A DNA stretch of 33,766 nt from a virus: IMG/VR virus record IMGVR_UViG_3300013093_004149, positions 1 through 33,766 of that record; one strand, written 5' to 3'. Shown piece after piece: positions 6,586-13,737 of this stretch. Each line of letters begins with the position of its first letter. Position 1 is the first letter of the stretch. Under the pieces are notes generated by a model, which did not search any database, was not told where the DNA came from, and saw nothing but the letters and a program-made list of their open reading frames with translations. The position numbers and the translations under genes were made by a program.

Positions 6586-7470
6586 ATGAAAACAAGACTA
6601 GCTAAAATAATAACAACAATGCTAGCCGTTGCGATGTGTGTAGGTGTCAATGCTGCCGATAACAGCATATACATCGATCAATCAGGTAGTGGAGCAACAG
6701 TCAACGTAACGCAGAACGGTTTTGGTAACGTTGTAAGAGGTGTTCAGCCAATACAAGGTGGGGACGATAATACCGTCGCGGCTAAACTTAATGGCGATAA
6801 CGCATTGGTCAGTATTAACCAAGTTGGTAACCAAAATAAGTTAGATGTTAGCATGGTAGGAACTACACTAGGTGGAGGTTCGGTACCAACAGTAAACTAT
6901 AGCGTACAGGGTAATAGTGCTCGCGCTATATTAGATCTTAACAGCGACGGACAAGGTACATTTGCCAGTAGCTCAGTTGATATAACACAGGTAGGTAACA
7001 ACGCACAAGCCTTAGTTAAAATGACTGGCGGAAATAACAGCCTAAGTGTTAATACAGCTGGTGGTGATAGCAACTCAGTAACAGCTAATATATCCGGCGA
7101 TGCTAATACAACAAGAATTAGTTTAAGTGGTGGCGGCAATAATAACGCAACAGTAACACAGCAAGGCACAGGTAGTAATGCAATTGGTATCAATTCCAGT
7201 GGCGTTAACAATGCTTATACTATAAACCAAAATGGCAGTAACAATACCGCTAGCATAGGTGGTTATGCTGGATCGGGCAGTAGCATGGTTGGTAACGATA
7301 ACGTAGTTGGTATTACACAAGGTGGTATTGGAAATACCGTAGCATTAGGTATGACTGGTAGCAGTAACCAAGTGTCGATTACCCAGTCAACAACAGCTGA
7401 CGCTAACACCGCTAACTTAAAAATTAACGGTAGTAGTAATACTGTGAATATAACACAGAATAATCACTAA
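6586..7470 (+). CDS. curlin-repeat protein (CsgA/CsgB-like), first copy
   Basis: This 294-residue protein has a signal peptide (MKTRLAKIITTMLAVAMCVGVNA). The mature part consists of Asn/Gly/Gln/Ser-rich curlin-type repeats, where units such as SIYIDQSGSGATVNVTQNG, VSINQVGNQNKL, VDITQVGNNAQ, YTINQNGSNNTA, VGITQGGIGNTV and VSITQS recur about every 20 residues. This is the S-x5-Q-x-G-x-x-N-x-x-x-x-x-Q pattern that stacks into the cross-beta amyloid of curli. The protein is about twice as long as E. coli CsgA. It begins with SIYIDQ, like the second curlin at 8750. Whether it acts as major subunit or nucleator is undecided. The AAGGA near 6570 is the likely ribosome binding site. Confidence 0.85.
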   Translation: MKTRLAKIITTMLAVAMCVGVNAADNSIYIDQSGSGATVNVTQNGFGNVVRGVQPIQGGDDNTVAAKLNGDNALVSINQVGNQNKLDVSMVGTTLGGGSVPTVNYSVQGNSARAILDLNSDGQGTFASSSVDITQVGNNAQALVKMTGGNNSLSVNTAGGDSNSVTANISGDANTTRISLSGGGNNNATVTQQGTGSNAIGINSSGVNNAYTINQNGSNNTASIGGYAGSGSSMVGNDNVVGITQGGIGNTVALGMTGSSNQVSITQSTTADANTANLKINGSSNTVNITQNNH

Positions 7471-7471
7471 T

Positions 7472-7648
7472 ATGGTAGACTTACGCTTCCTACAAATGAT
7501 GTATCAACAATGGAGCGACGGTCAAACTAATATTGCGTCAAGGTGGATAGATTTCATTGAGCTGGCCAGTCGTCATACTGGTCTAGCTCAAGATCAATTA
7601 ATGCGAGAGTTACAGAAATGTTATTGGTTCGAACACAAAGGAGACTAA
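7472..7648 (+). CDS. small hypothetical protein (58 aa) inside the curli operon
   Basis: The ATG is 1 base after the curlin stop. The product, starting MVDLRFLQMMYQQWSDGQ, is helical and lacks a signal peptide, so it would be cytoplasmic. It contains WIDFIELASRHTGLAQDQL and ends WFEHKGD. Its last codons carry the AAAGGAG (7637-7643) that could serve the start at 7650 or 7654. It overlaps the longer possible FecR start by 31 bases. No family recognised. Confidence 0.6.
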   Translation: MVDLRFLQMMYQQWSDGQTNIASRWIDFIELASRHTGLAQDQLMRELQKCYWFEHKGD

Positions 7649-8748
7649 TATGGATGGTAGGACTATTCGTACTCTGGCTGAGTATATCACAGAGCTCAAA
7701 CGCCGCGATCGGGACTATAACGGAACAGTTGAACAGCCCAGCTTCGATACAACGGTCGAAGACGACACTAACTGGGACCAAGGGCGTCGGGGTGGAGATG
7801 GACGACGCAGTGAAAACGACGCAGGGTAAAGTTGGTATTACATTTGCAGATGATACAAAGGTACAGGTAAATGAAAACTCACGTTTGGTCATTGACGACT
7901 TTGTCTATGACCCTAAAGCAAAAACTGGTAAACTTGCCCTTAACATGGCTAGCGGCACAGTTAGATACGCATCAGGGGCGATTGCTCATAACAATCCTAA
8001 TAAGGTGGCTATCAACACTCCTACTGCTACCATTGCTGTTCGCGGTACTGATTTTACTGCTACTGTTGACGAACTTGGCGCAAGTACAATAATCTTATTA
8101 CCTAGTTGTCCCAACGGATTTGCTGATGTTAAACGTGATTGTAAAACAGGTATCATTGATGTTATTACTGATGCTGGCACCGTTACATTAGATCAGGCAT
8201 TTCAAGCAACTAAAGTAGAGTCACGTAGTCAACCCCCAACTAAACCTGTAACAATTAATCTTAGTCTTGATGCTATGAATAATCTGTTGATCTTGACTCC
8301 TCCCCCAGAGTTAAAGCGAGCACAGCAAGAATCTAGTACAAACAAGGCAAGTTTATTAACACAAGATTTTCTTAAAGAAGCAGACTTGGGCAACGTACTT
8401 GCCGACCAACAACGACAAATATTTCAAAATCGTTTAGCACAAAACTTTTTAGATCAGGATTTTTTGGCCAATATTCTTACAATGTTGAATCAAGAACTAC
8501 AGGCCGAGCTACAATTATTAAACACAACCAACAATGGTTTATTGCCAGATTATCGTGCCAGCACTGGTATCAAGGCCTATGTAGATGATTCATCTGTTAC
8601 ACTATATCGCGATGATGGTAGCAACAAAGAAAGCGTTACAGTGAATCGTAACGAAACAGCTACAGTTTATATGACGCAGGGTCAGTATACATTTAAGAAT
8701 CGTATTAACTCTGGTAGTGGCACAACAATAACAGTAAAGCAGAACTAA
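7618..8748 (+). CDS. secreted FecR-domain protein
   Basis: The FecR-type domain spans about residues 30-150. It shows a GTITEQLNSPASIQR-like opening, the DDAVKTTQGKVGITFADDTKVQVNE block, LNMASGTVRYASG, and the INTPTATIAVRGTDFTATVD motif typical of FecR domains. A Gln/Leu/Asp-rich helical part (about 225-310) and a beta-type C-terminus follow. Start 7618 gives a signal peptide with a positive n-region (RTQRR) and a hydrophobic core ending SSNAA. Start 7654 sits 10 bases after AAAGGAG but lacks positive charge, so the start is undecided. FecR proteins usually sense or stabilise envelope systems; such domains are often encoded beside CHASE2 cyclases, and one is at 13734. Lying between two curlins, it may be a curli cofactor. 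Confidence 0.88.
   Translation: MLLVRTQRRLIWMVGLFVLWLSISQSSNAAIGTITEQLNSPASIQRSKTTLTGTKGVGVEMDDAVKTTQGKVGITFADDTKVQVNENSRLVIDDFVYDPKAKTGKLALNMASGTVRYASGAIAHNNPNKVAINTPTATIAVRGTDFTATVDELGASTIILLPSCPNGFADVKRDCKTGIIDVITDAGTVTLDQAFQATKVESRSQPPTKPVTINLSLDAMNNLLILTPPPELKRAQQESSTNKASLLTQDFLKEADLGNVLADQQRQIFQNRLAQNFLDQDFLANILTMLNQELQAELQLLNTTNNGLLPDYRASTGIKAYVDDSSVTLYRDDGSNKESVTVNRNETATVYMTQGQYTFKNRINSGSGTTITVKQN
7650..7829 (+). CDS. possible overlapping ORF (59 aa) within fecR
   Basis: This frame starts 6 bases after AAAGGAG (7637-7643), the best-placed ribosome binding site here. It encodes a hydrophilic product beginning MDGRTIRTLAEYITELKR, with an acidic middle and an RRGGDGRR segment. It lies wholly inside the fecR N-terminal region in another frame. 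It may be an overprinted gene, or the start may be bypassed in favour of 7654. No homologue is recognised. Confidence 0.25.
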   Translation: MDGRTIRTLAEYITELKRRDRDYNGTVEQPSFDTTVEDDTNWDQGRRGGDGRRSENDAG

Positions 8749-8749
8749 A

Positions 8750-9562
8750 ATGAAAATTATTGTTATTGTGTTAATTTTAATTGCTGGACTTGAGTATTGC
8801 TCACGTCCTCACGCTCAAACGGTATCTATTGTGGGAGTTGATGCTGGACTAGCTATAGCAAATTATCAAAACAATCCTAGCATTTATATAGATCAAGTTG
8901 GTAGCAGTAATCACGTGATCATACAACAAAATGGAGTTAATAGTGTAGGCGGTGTTAGTCAACAATCAATGCCCGTACAAGGCCAGGGTAACACAGTAAA
9001 GATACGTCAAGGCGATCCCAGTAATCCTGTTGGATCGAGTGCCATTAATGCCGCAGTCTATGGAGACTACAATTACTTAGGACTTAACCAAGGTATTACA
9101 TTAGCCAATCAAACTAACGGACAGGATACAGGTCAACATTATCAATCAGTCTCAGTAACTGGCACAGGTAACCAAGTTAATACAGAACAAACTAATACAG
9201 GTGCTGGTGCCCATTACCTATCGACTGCGGTAACTGGAAACTATAATACAGTTAATGCAAGTCAAACGGACAATACTGCCAAGAGTGCGTCGGTTACAGT
9301 ACAAGGTGACCTTAACAACGTACTAACTAGCCAATCGGGCACAGGTGCTCATAGTTTGGCTGTTAACCTATTGGGTAACAGTAACTCAGCTACAGTTAAT
9401 CAATCAGGATCAACTGCTAATTCGGCTAGTATTTCAATTACCAATGCTGGCGGTCCAGGTAGTGTAAATTTAACACAAACAGGTGGTCAAAATTATTACA
9501 TCAATACAGTTTGTGTACAAGCCGGAGGATGTACTCCTATTACTGTAAGGCAAGGTAACTAG
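8750..9562 (+). CDS. curlin-repeat protein (CsgA/CsgB-like), second copy
   Basis: This 270-residue protein has an N-terminal hydrophobic export signal (MKIIVIVLILIAGLEY, then a probable cleavage after PHAQ). Its mature part carries curlin-like repeats: SIYIDQVGSSNHVIIQQNG, VQGQGNTVKIRQG, VTGTGNQVNTEQ, VTGNYNTVNASQ, VQGDLNNVLTSQSG, LLGNSNSATVNQSG and VNLTQTGG. It shares the opening SIYIDQ(S/V)GS with the first curlin but the repeats diverge, which fits a major/minor subunit pair. The C-terminus has a two-cysteine loop (CVQAGGC) followed by ITVRQG, which could cap the fibre or form a disulfide. It starts 1 base after the FecR stop and closes the secretion operon. Confidence 0.82.
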   Translation: MKIIVIVLILIAGLEYCSRPHAQTVSIVGVDAGLAIANYQNNPSIYIDQVGSSNHVIIQQNGVNSVGGVSQQSMPVQGQGNTVKIRQGDPSNPVGSSAINAAVYGDYNYLGLNQGITLANQTNGQDTGQHYQSVSVTGTGNQVNTEQTNTGAGAHYLSTAVTGNYNTVNASQTDNTAKSASVTVQGDLNNVLTSQSGTGAHSLAVNLLGNSNSATVNQSGSTANSASISITNAGGPGSVNLTQTGGQNYYINTVCVQAGGCTPITVRQGN

Positions 9563-9563
9563 T

Positions 9564-9758
9564 ATGATATCATTTACAGCAAAATACTTTAATCACGGTC
9601 GTAATGTATTGGACGAAGTTGGATTCTATGTACAAGAAATTGGTGGATATTTTGAAACTCACCGAGGATTTGTAGTTGAATTTTTTGTACCTGTAGAGTA
9701 TAGAGATTTTATTTTAATGAAGTACCCTTTCTTAGAAGAAGTAGAGTACGTATTATGA
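9564..9758 (+). CDS. small hypothetical protein (64 aa)
   Basis: The start lies 1 base after the second curlin stop. The product is rich in Phe, Tyr and Glu, with FTAKYFNHGRNVLDEVGFYV and VEFFVPVEYRDFILMKYPFLEE-like segments split by a Gly. There is no signal peptide and no metal motif, so it is probably a small cytoplasmic alpha/beta protein. It is joined by ATGA overlap to the next gene. Function unknown. Confidence 0.65.
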   Translation: MISFTAKYFNHGRNVLDEVGFYVQEIGGYFETHRGFVVEFFVPVEYRDFILMKYPFLEEVEYVL

Positions 9759-9940
9759 TAAAAGGATTGGACGTCCCGCCAATTTGTGGAGTTGACGGTT
9801 GTAAAGAACTTTGCCAACTTGTATCTAAAGTAGGCGATGCTAAAACGTATATGAAAACTTGTCGCCGGCACAACTATATGGATTTGCCCGAAGAACAAGA
9901 AAAACTCGATACATTTTGGCCACCTGTAAACAATAAATAG
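9755..9940 (+). CDS. small Cys/His protein, possible zinc binder (61 aa)
   Basis: The gene overlaps the previous stop (ATGA). The protein contains CGVDGCKELC (residues 11-20) and CRRH (about 36-39), a spacing that would allow a small zinc finger. It also has a basic middle (YMKTCRRHNYMD) and an acidic tail. Its last codons and TAG stop form the AATAAATA element used as a possible late promoter for the next operon. No family name can be given. Confidence 0.65.
   Translation: MIKGLDVPPICGVDGCKELCQLVSKVGDAKTYMKTCRRHNYMDLPEEQEKLDTFWPPVNNK
9932..9939 (+). promoter_or_regulatory. late-promoter-like octamer AATAAATA
   Basis: 7 of 8 to TATAAATA, 99 bases before the barrel protein start. It overlaps the stop of the preceding gene, where Asn-Lys-stop codons can give this string by chance. 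Confidence 0.4.
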
Positions 9941-10001
9941 CTTTGTAAGTTTGAGATTTACTGTCGCTCCCAGCGGGTTCAAAAGCAGTACCGTGCGTTT
10001 C

Positions 10002-10035
10002 CGAGATCAAGAAAAATAATAATAAAAGGATCTCG
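10002..10035 (+). promoter_or_regulatory. inverted repeat flanking the ribosome binding site of the barrel gene
   Basis: CGAGATC (10002-10008) pairs perfectly with GATCTCG (10029-10035). The 20-base A-rich loop holds most of the AAAAGG ribosome binding site, only a few bases before the ATG. A closed stem would present the site in a loop, or occlude its last G, so translation could depend on folding. Confidence 0.45.
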
Positions 10036-10038
10036 ACA

Positions 10039-12033
10039 ATGAAGTTTTTCACCAAGGCCTTAGTGGCCATTTCAGTGTGTCTAAGCCTATCGGCACAGGC
10101 ACAAAGTCTACCAGCAGGTAGCATAGGCTCAGTTCAGGGTAACACAGCCAATCAGTTTAGTAATTATTCATTTAATTTTACCGCTGCCAGTTCGGGTAGC
10201 GATTATGTAGGTTTTGCCTTCCGCCAAGACCCAGCTTACTGGACATTCCAAAATCCGTCAGTGACCACAGGCGGTGGTAGCAACTTGCTGACCAACGGTA
10301 GTCTAAGCGCAGGCGGTCCTGTGCAGGTCACAGTCAACGGTGGCACACAAACAATCAATGCTCCAGCAAACTGGGGTGTGTGGTATCAGAATGGTACTTA
10401 CCCGGCTGCCGCAGGCTCTTGGTCAACAGGTCAATGGTATGATGGTGCTGTCGGCTCGTTTGATGGTATCTATCAGGGTTTCACTGTAACCGGCGGTGTA
10501 ACATACACTATTACATTCACTGCTATGAGTAACAACGCAGTAGATAATAATGCTATTCAGCTAGGTGTTTATGCTGGTCCTTGTACTAGCTTAACACTGG
10601 CCGCTAGTCAGTGCGTACCAAACCTGTCAAGTATGGGCATTATAGCACAACCAAACCAAACAGTTAATGCGGGTAACCCAAGTGCTCCGCCTGTACCACC
10701 AAGTGCTCCAAGTACTCCAACTGTAGTAAGCACAGCCAATGGAACTCCTACAGTAGTTAGTACAACAGCAGATGGCGTAACTGTAGCAACTACAGCAAGC
10801 ACACGTGGCACCACAGCAACAGCAGTAGCTACTACACTTGGCACAACCGCAGTGGCCACAGCAGTTACTGATAGCCGTGCCAGTCAAACAGCACAGAACT
10901 TAAACATTAATCATAATATAACCGTTACAAGTACAACACCGGTAACAACAGTAACTACAAGTACAACACCAATTACTACAGTTACAACTTACACAACACC
11001 ACGTACAGTAACAACAGTAACAACTCCAACATACGTTGATACATACAGCGACGGTAGCACACAAACACGTACAGGTACTCCGGTAACTACAGCTTCAACT
11101 ACTAACATTGTTACAACATCAACCGCAGTGGTTAATGAAGTTCTAACAGCAACAGCACACAGCAACAATGTTGATGTAGCAAGTACTGATACCGGTTACT
11201 CAACACGTATTGACCAATTTGCCAAACTTGGAACAGCAAACAACCGTATGAATGAATCCTTAGACAGTGATCCATATACACGTATTCGTGTTGAAGATGG
11301 TCAAATTCATCAACGTGATTTAAGTGGTCGTGACTATAACTTTTATGTTACAGGTACAGGCCTACAATCAAATACTAAAGATACTTACAACTATTCAGGT
11401 AGCGTATTTGGTCTAGGTATTGAAAAATTAGTTAGCCCTACAGCATTGGTTGGTATCCAATACAATCACGGTACTGTAAACTTGTCAGGTGATCAATCTG
11501 CTGGATCATTAACTAAAGAATCAGCTGGTGTTTATGTAGTTAAGAGTTTTGAAAACGATGTTATGGTTAAAGGTGACATTGGCTATGCTCAAAACACTTA
11601 TAACACAGCACACAGTTTACCAGCCCTAGGTTACAATAATACTGGATCCGCTAGCGGTACTGATAGTTGGGCACAGATCAAAGTTTACTCACCAGCAGTT
11701 AAAGGCTTCCGTGCTTTTGTAGGCGGACGCAGTGAGTCAAATCAAATTGATGCGGTAAAAGAAACTGGTCCAGCATTAACAGCAATGACGTATGCGGCAA
11801 CTACACAAGTTAATAACTCAGGTATTGCTGGTCTACGTTATGATCATAACTTTAATAAGAACTGGGCTGTGGGTGCCGAAGTTGGACATTATACAAATAA
11901 TACAACTGCCAGTGCCATTAACTTTACCTATCATGATGATAAGAACAGTAGCGTATTGTTAAAGATTGCTCGTCAGGATCAATATGGACAAGCAGTTAAT
12001 ACAGCATCATTACAGGCAAGAGTTAACTTTTAA
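10039..12033 (+). CDS. secreted Thr-rich surface protein with C-terminal outer-membrane beta-barrel
   Basis: The 664-residue protein starts with a clear signal peptide (MKFFTKALVAISVCLSLSAQA). Residues about 25-195 form a beta-rich globular domain (SNYSFNFTAASSGSDYVGFAF to YAGPC). A long Pro- then Thr/Val-rich linker (about 210-370) contains TTPVTTVTTSTTPITTV-like repeats. Residues about 395-664 have the alternating amphipathic strands of an autotransporter-type barrel and end ASLQARVNF, with the terminal Phe used as an outer-membrane insertion signal. This suggests an adhesin displayed on the infected cell surface with the N-terminal part as passenger. A transition to autotransporter type V secretion is inferred, not proven. 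It follows the curli operon under its own late element and ends before a terminator. Confidence 0.82.
   Translation: MKFFTKALVAISVCLSLSAQAQSLPAGSIGSVQGNTANQFSNYSFNFTAASSGSDYVGFAFRQDPAYWTFQNPSVTTGGGSNLLTNGSLSAGGPVQVTVNGGTQTINAPANWGVWYQNGTYPAAAGSWSTGQWYDGAVGSFDGIYQGFTVTGGVTYTITFTAMSNNAVDNNAIQLGVYAGPCTSLTLAASQCVPNLSSMGIIAQPNQTVNAGNPSAPPVPPSAPSTPTVVSTANGTPTVVSTTADGVTVATTASTRGTTATAVATTLGTTAVATAVTDSRASQTAQNLNINHNITVTSTTPVTTVTTSTTPITTVTTYTTPRTVTTVTTPTYVDTYSDGSTQTRTGTPVTTASTTNIVTTSTAVVNEVLTATAHSNNVDVASTDTGYSTRIDQFAKLGTANNRMNESLDSDPYTRIRVEDGQIHQRDLSGRDYNFYVTGTGLQSNTKDTYNYSGSVFGLGIEKLVSPTALVGIQYNHGTVNLSGDQSAGSLTKESAGVYVVKSFENDVMVKGDIGYAQNTYNTAHSLPALGYNNTGSASGTDSWAQIKVYSPAVKGFRAFVGGRSESNQIDAVKETGPALTAMTYAATTQVNNSGIAGLRYDHNFNKNWAVGAEVGHYTNNTTASAINFTYHDDKNSSVLLKIARQDQYGQAVNTASLQARVNF
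10921..11032 (+). repeat. Thr/Val low-complexity repeat in the barrel protein linker
   Basis: Recurring ACAACACC and GTAACAACAGTAACTAC blocks encode TTP(V/I)TTVTT-type units. They form an extended, possibly glycosylated stalk between the passenger domain and the barrel. Confidence 0.65.
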
Positions 12034-12035
12034 TT

Positions 12036-12043
12036 GCTAAATA
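12036..12043 (+). promoter_or_regulatory. late-promoter variant GCTAAATA
   Basis: The same GCTAAATA variant occurs at the expected place before minus-strand genes at 17064 and 26730. Here it is followed by the terminator at 12092, so any transcript would have to read through to reach the ORF at 12135. Confidence 0.3.
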
Positions 12044-12091
12044 AAAGTGCGGGCACAAGATAAGGTGTCGCTGAAATCCGTAACCAGTGCT

Positions 12092-12114
12092 AAGGGCCAC
12101 TAGATGGTCCTTTT
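12092..12114 (+). terminator. intrinsic terminator after the barrel gene
   Basis: AAGGGCCA (12092-12099), loop CTAGA and TGGTCCTT (12105-12112) form an 8-bp stem with one G-U pair. The stem runs into a short T tract (CCTTTTC). Confidence 0.55.
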
Positions 12115-12134
12115 CTACCTAAAAGGAGTAAGCT

Positions 12135-12293
12135 ATGAAACAAACGAAATTAGTACGTAAAGTGTATCAGGCTTGCTTCGACCACGATGCCGAGAAACAG
12201 CTTGAACTTCGCAAGAAGGAATATGCCAAAATCTTGAAACACAAGGCCGAGGGCAAACCATTTACAACTAAATGGACAGTAGTACAGGTTTAA
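12135..12293 (+). CDS. small basic phage protein (52 aa)
   Basis: This ORF has a strong AAAAGGAG (12120-12127) 7 bases before the ATG. The product starts [18 protein letters not shown], continues with the charged helix [21 protein letters not shown] and ends TKWTVVQV. Similar short proteins beginning with KLVRKVYxACF are, from memory, frequent in marine T4-like phages, but their role is unknown. It has no neighbour within 40 bases on either side. Confidence 0.7.
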   Translation: MKQTKLVRKVYQACFDHDAEKQLELRKKEYAKILKHKAEGKPFTTKWTVVQV

Positions 12294-12324
12294 CAAAACT
12301 GTAATACTTCAAGCACAGTTGAGC

Positions 12325-12332
12325 GGTAAATA
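12325..12332 (+). promoter_or_regulatory. late-promoter variant GGTAAATA
   Basis: It keeps the TAAATA core, 9 bases before the ATG at 12342. The same variant lies before the minus-strand operon at 19684. Confidence 0.35.
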
Positions 12333-12341
12333 CATAGTAGT

Positions 12342-12992
12342 ATGAAGCATCAAATAGCATTGTTTATCAATCATCCCGAATGCAGTAAAGATTGTTGTGA
12401 TGCTATGACCCTAGCATTAAGCCCACATTTTGACGTCAAACTATTTGATCGAACCCAAGTTAATGAATCTACACTGGCAGGAGTTGACATCGTTGCTTTC
12501 CCCGGTGGCATTGGCGATTCAGATAGTTACGATAGGTTTTTCAGACGCCGTGCGGAAAATACGATTGCAGACTATGTAGCTAACGGTGGGCACTACTTAG
12601 GTATCTGTATGGGTGCTTATTGGGCAGGATCTCAGTACTTTGATATACTAGATGGTGTAGATGCTGTGCAGTATATTCGTCGTCCCAATGCTGATGTGCG
12701 TAGGAGTTATGGCACCACAGCAAAAGTAACCTGGCGTGGTACTACTGAAGATATGTATTTCTACGATGGTTGTGCTCTAATAGGTGATGAAACTAAATTC
12801 ACTACTGTAGCCCGATATGCCAACGGCGACCCAATGGCCATATTTCAAGGGCGTGTAGGTATAATTGGATGCCACCCCGAAAGCCAACTATATTGGTATC
12901 AAAAGCCCTGGCAGTACTTAGAGCCAAAATGGCACAATCAACATCATTGGAATCTTTTATTAGAGTTTGCTGACCAGCTTGTAGTCCGATAA
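12342..12992 (+). CDS. class-I glutamine-amidotransferase-like protein (BPL_N type)
   Basis: The 216-residue protein has the flavodoxin-like GATase1 fold. VDIVAFPGGIGDSDSYD is near residue 48, the nucleophile elbow GICMGAYWAG has C89, and H178 with E180 lies in GCHPESQ, which completes a Cys-His-Glu triad. The GGIGDSDSYDRFF form and lack of a synthetase partner are closest to the biotin-protein-ligase N-terminal-like (BPL_N) group rather than to a nucleotide or amino-acid amidotransferase. The substrate is unknown; these proteins may hydrolyse amide or peptide bonds. Placed between surface proteins, it could act in envelope modification, but this is inference. Confidence 0.75.
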   Translation: MKHQIALFINHPECSKDCCDAMTLALSPHFDVKLFDRTQVNESTLAGVDIVAFPGGIGDSDSYDRFFRRRAENTIADYVANGGHYLGICMGAYWAGSQYFDILDGVDAVQYIRRPNADVRRSYGTTAKVTWRGTTEDMYFYDGCALIGDETKFTTVARYANGDPMAIFQGRVGIIGCHPESQLYWYQKPWQYLEPKWHNQHHWNLLLEFADQLVVR

Positions 12993-12995
12993 ATA
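12988..12995 (+). promoter_or_regulatory. late-promoter octamer GATAAATA
   Basis: 7 of 8 to TATAAATA, 16 bases before the LamG gene. It overlaps the previous stop, and the ACGGAGA ribosome binding site follows. Confidence 0.5.
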
Positions 12996-13011
12996 TTAAA
13001 ACGGAGACAAT

Positions 13012-13737
13012 ATGGCGATAAACATTGGCAATGGCGTAAATATTGGGGGTGGCATCAGTATAGATGTTAATGTGCCAACACCTAGTATTTTGACATCGGG
13101 TTTAGTAATGAACCTGGCTACAGCTCCTGTTAGTGCTACCAATGGTACAGCCTGGACCGACACATCAGGTAGCGGAAATAACGCTACCTTAGTTGGAATT
13201 GGCACATTAGCCTACACCGGTAGTTATGGTGGTGGTATTACTACTACCGGTGGGTCATATATTTCCACTGGTTATAATTTTTCTAGTAATACCTTTACAA
13301 TTAGTATAGCCGCATCATTTAATCCAGCATCTTATTGGTCAACTATATGGGCCGATGAAAGCTGGAGTGCCGGTAAAGGATACCTTTGTTTCTTTGGTAG
13401 TGCCGGTGTTATTAGTGTCGGATCTCCAAGCGGAGGAGCAAGCTATAGCATAACAGGTTATACTAGTGTGGCCATATGGGATTTTGTAATAAGCGGTACC
13501 AGTGTAACAGTTTTTAAGAATGGAACATCATTGGGAACCAGCACATTTGTGGCCCCCGGTGGCGGTTATTCTACTACTAATTTATATTTTGGTGCTCGCC
13601 ATACTAACGGTGGTACGGGCTATACAGATACTATTCCTGCTACATTTTATAGTATGCGAGTTTACAATCTAGCATTGACTAGTACACAAGTAACACAAAA
13701 TTATTCTGTCTTAAAAGGCACATACGGATTACCATGA
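13012..13737 (+). CDS. LamG/concanavalin A-like lectin-fold protein, probable fibre or surface protein
   Basis: The 241-residue protein opens with a Gly/Ile repeat (INIGNGVNIGGGISIDVNV) typical of phage fibre and tail-tip proteins. Residues about 28-235 read as a LamG-like jelly roll: WTDTSGSGNNATLVG, FTISIAASFNP, WDFVISGTSVTVFKNGT, YFGARHTNGGTG and FYSMRVYNLALTSTQVTQNY. The last is the classic LamG final strand with its RVYNxALTxxQV signature. Such domains bind carbohydrate. There is no signal peptide, so a virion role is plausible. The stop overlaps the cyclase start (ATGA), so the two are translationally coupled, which is odd for a structural protein next to a signalling enzyme. Confidence 0.8.
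   Translation: MAINIGNGVNIGGGISIDVNVPTPSILTSGLVMNLATAPVSATNGTAWTDTSGSGNNATLVGIGTLAYTGSYGGGITTTGGSYISTGYNFSSNTFTISIAASFNPASYWSTIWADESWSAGKGYLCFFGSAGVISVGSPSGGASYSITGYTSVAIWDFVISGTSVTVFKNGTSLGTSTFVAPGGGYSTTNLYFGARHTNGGTGYTDTIPATFYSMRVYNLALTSTQVTQNYSVLKGTYGLP

Noticed and set aside
6897-7320. Minus-strand frames of 65 to 104 codons opposite the first curlin gene.
   Set aside because: They are shadows of the Asn/Gly/Thr repeat codons of the curlin and lack ribosome binding sites.
6650-7470. Regularly spaced short repeats that could suggest a CRISPR array.
   Set aside because: The repeats are degenerate and in frame and encode curlin-type units; no identical repeat/spacer pattern exists. No CRISPR array was seen in the window.
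9970-9995. GGTTCAAAA resembles a tRNA T-loop.
   Set aside because: The flanking bases cannot form a T-stem or cloverleaf, and the region is the leader of the barrel protein gene.
10608-10887. Long open frames on the minus strand opposite the Thr-rich stalk.
   Set aside because: They are low-complexity shadows of the Thr/Val repeat codons, one being largely Cys/Ser/Tyr, with no start signals.
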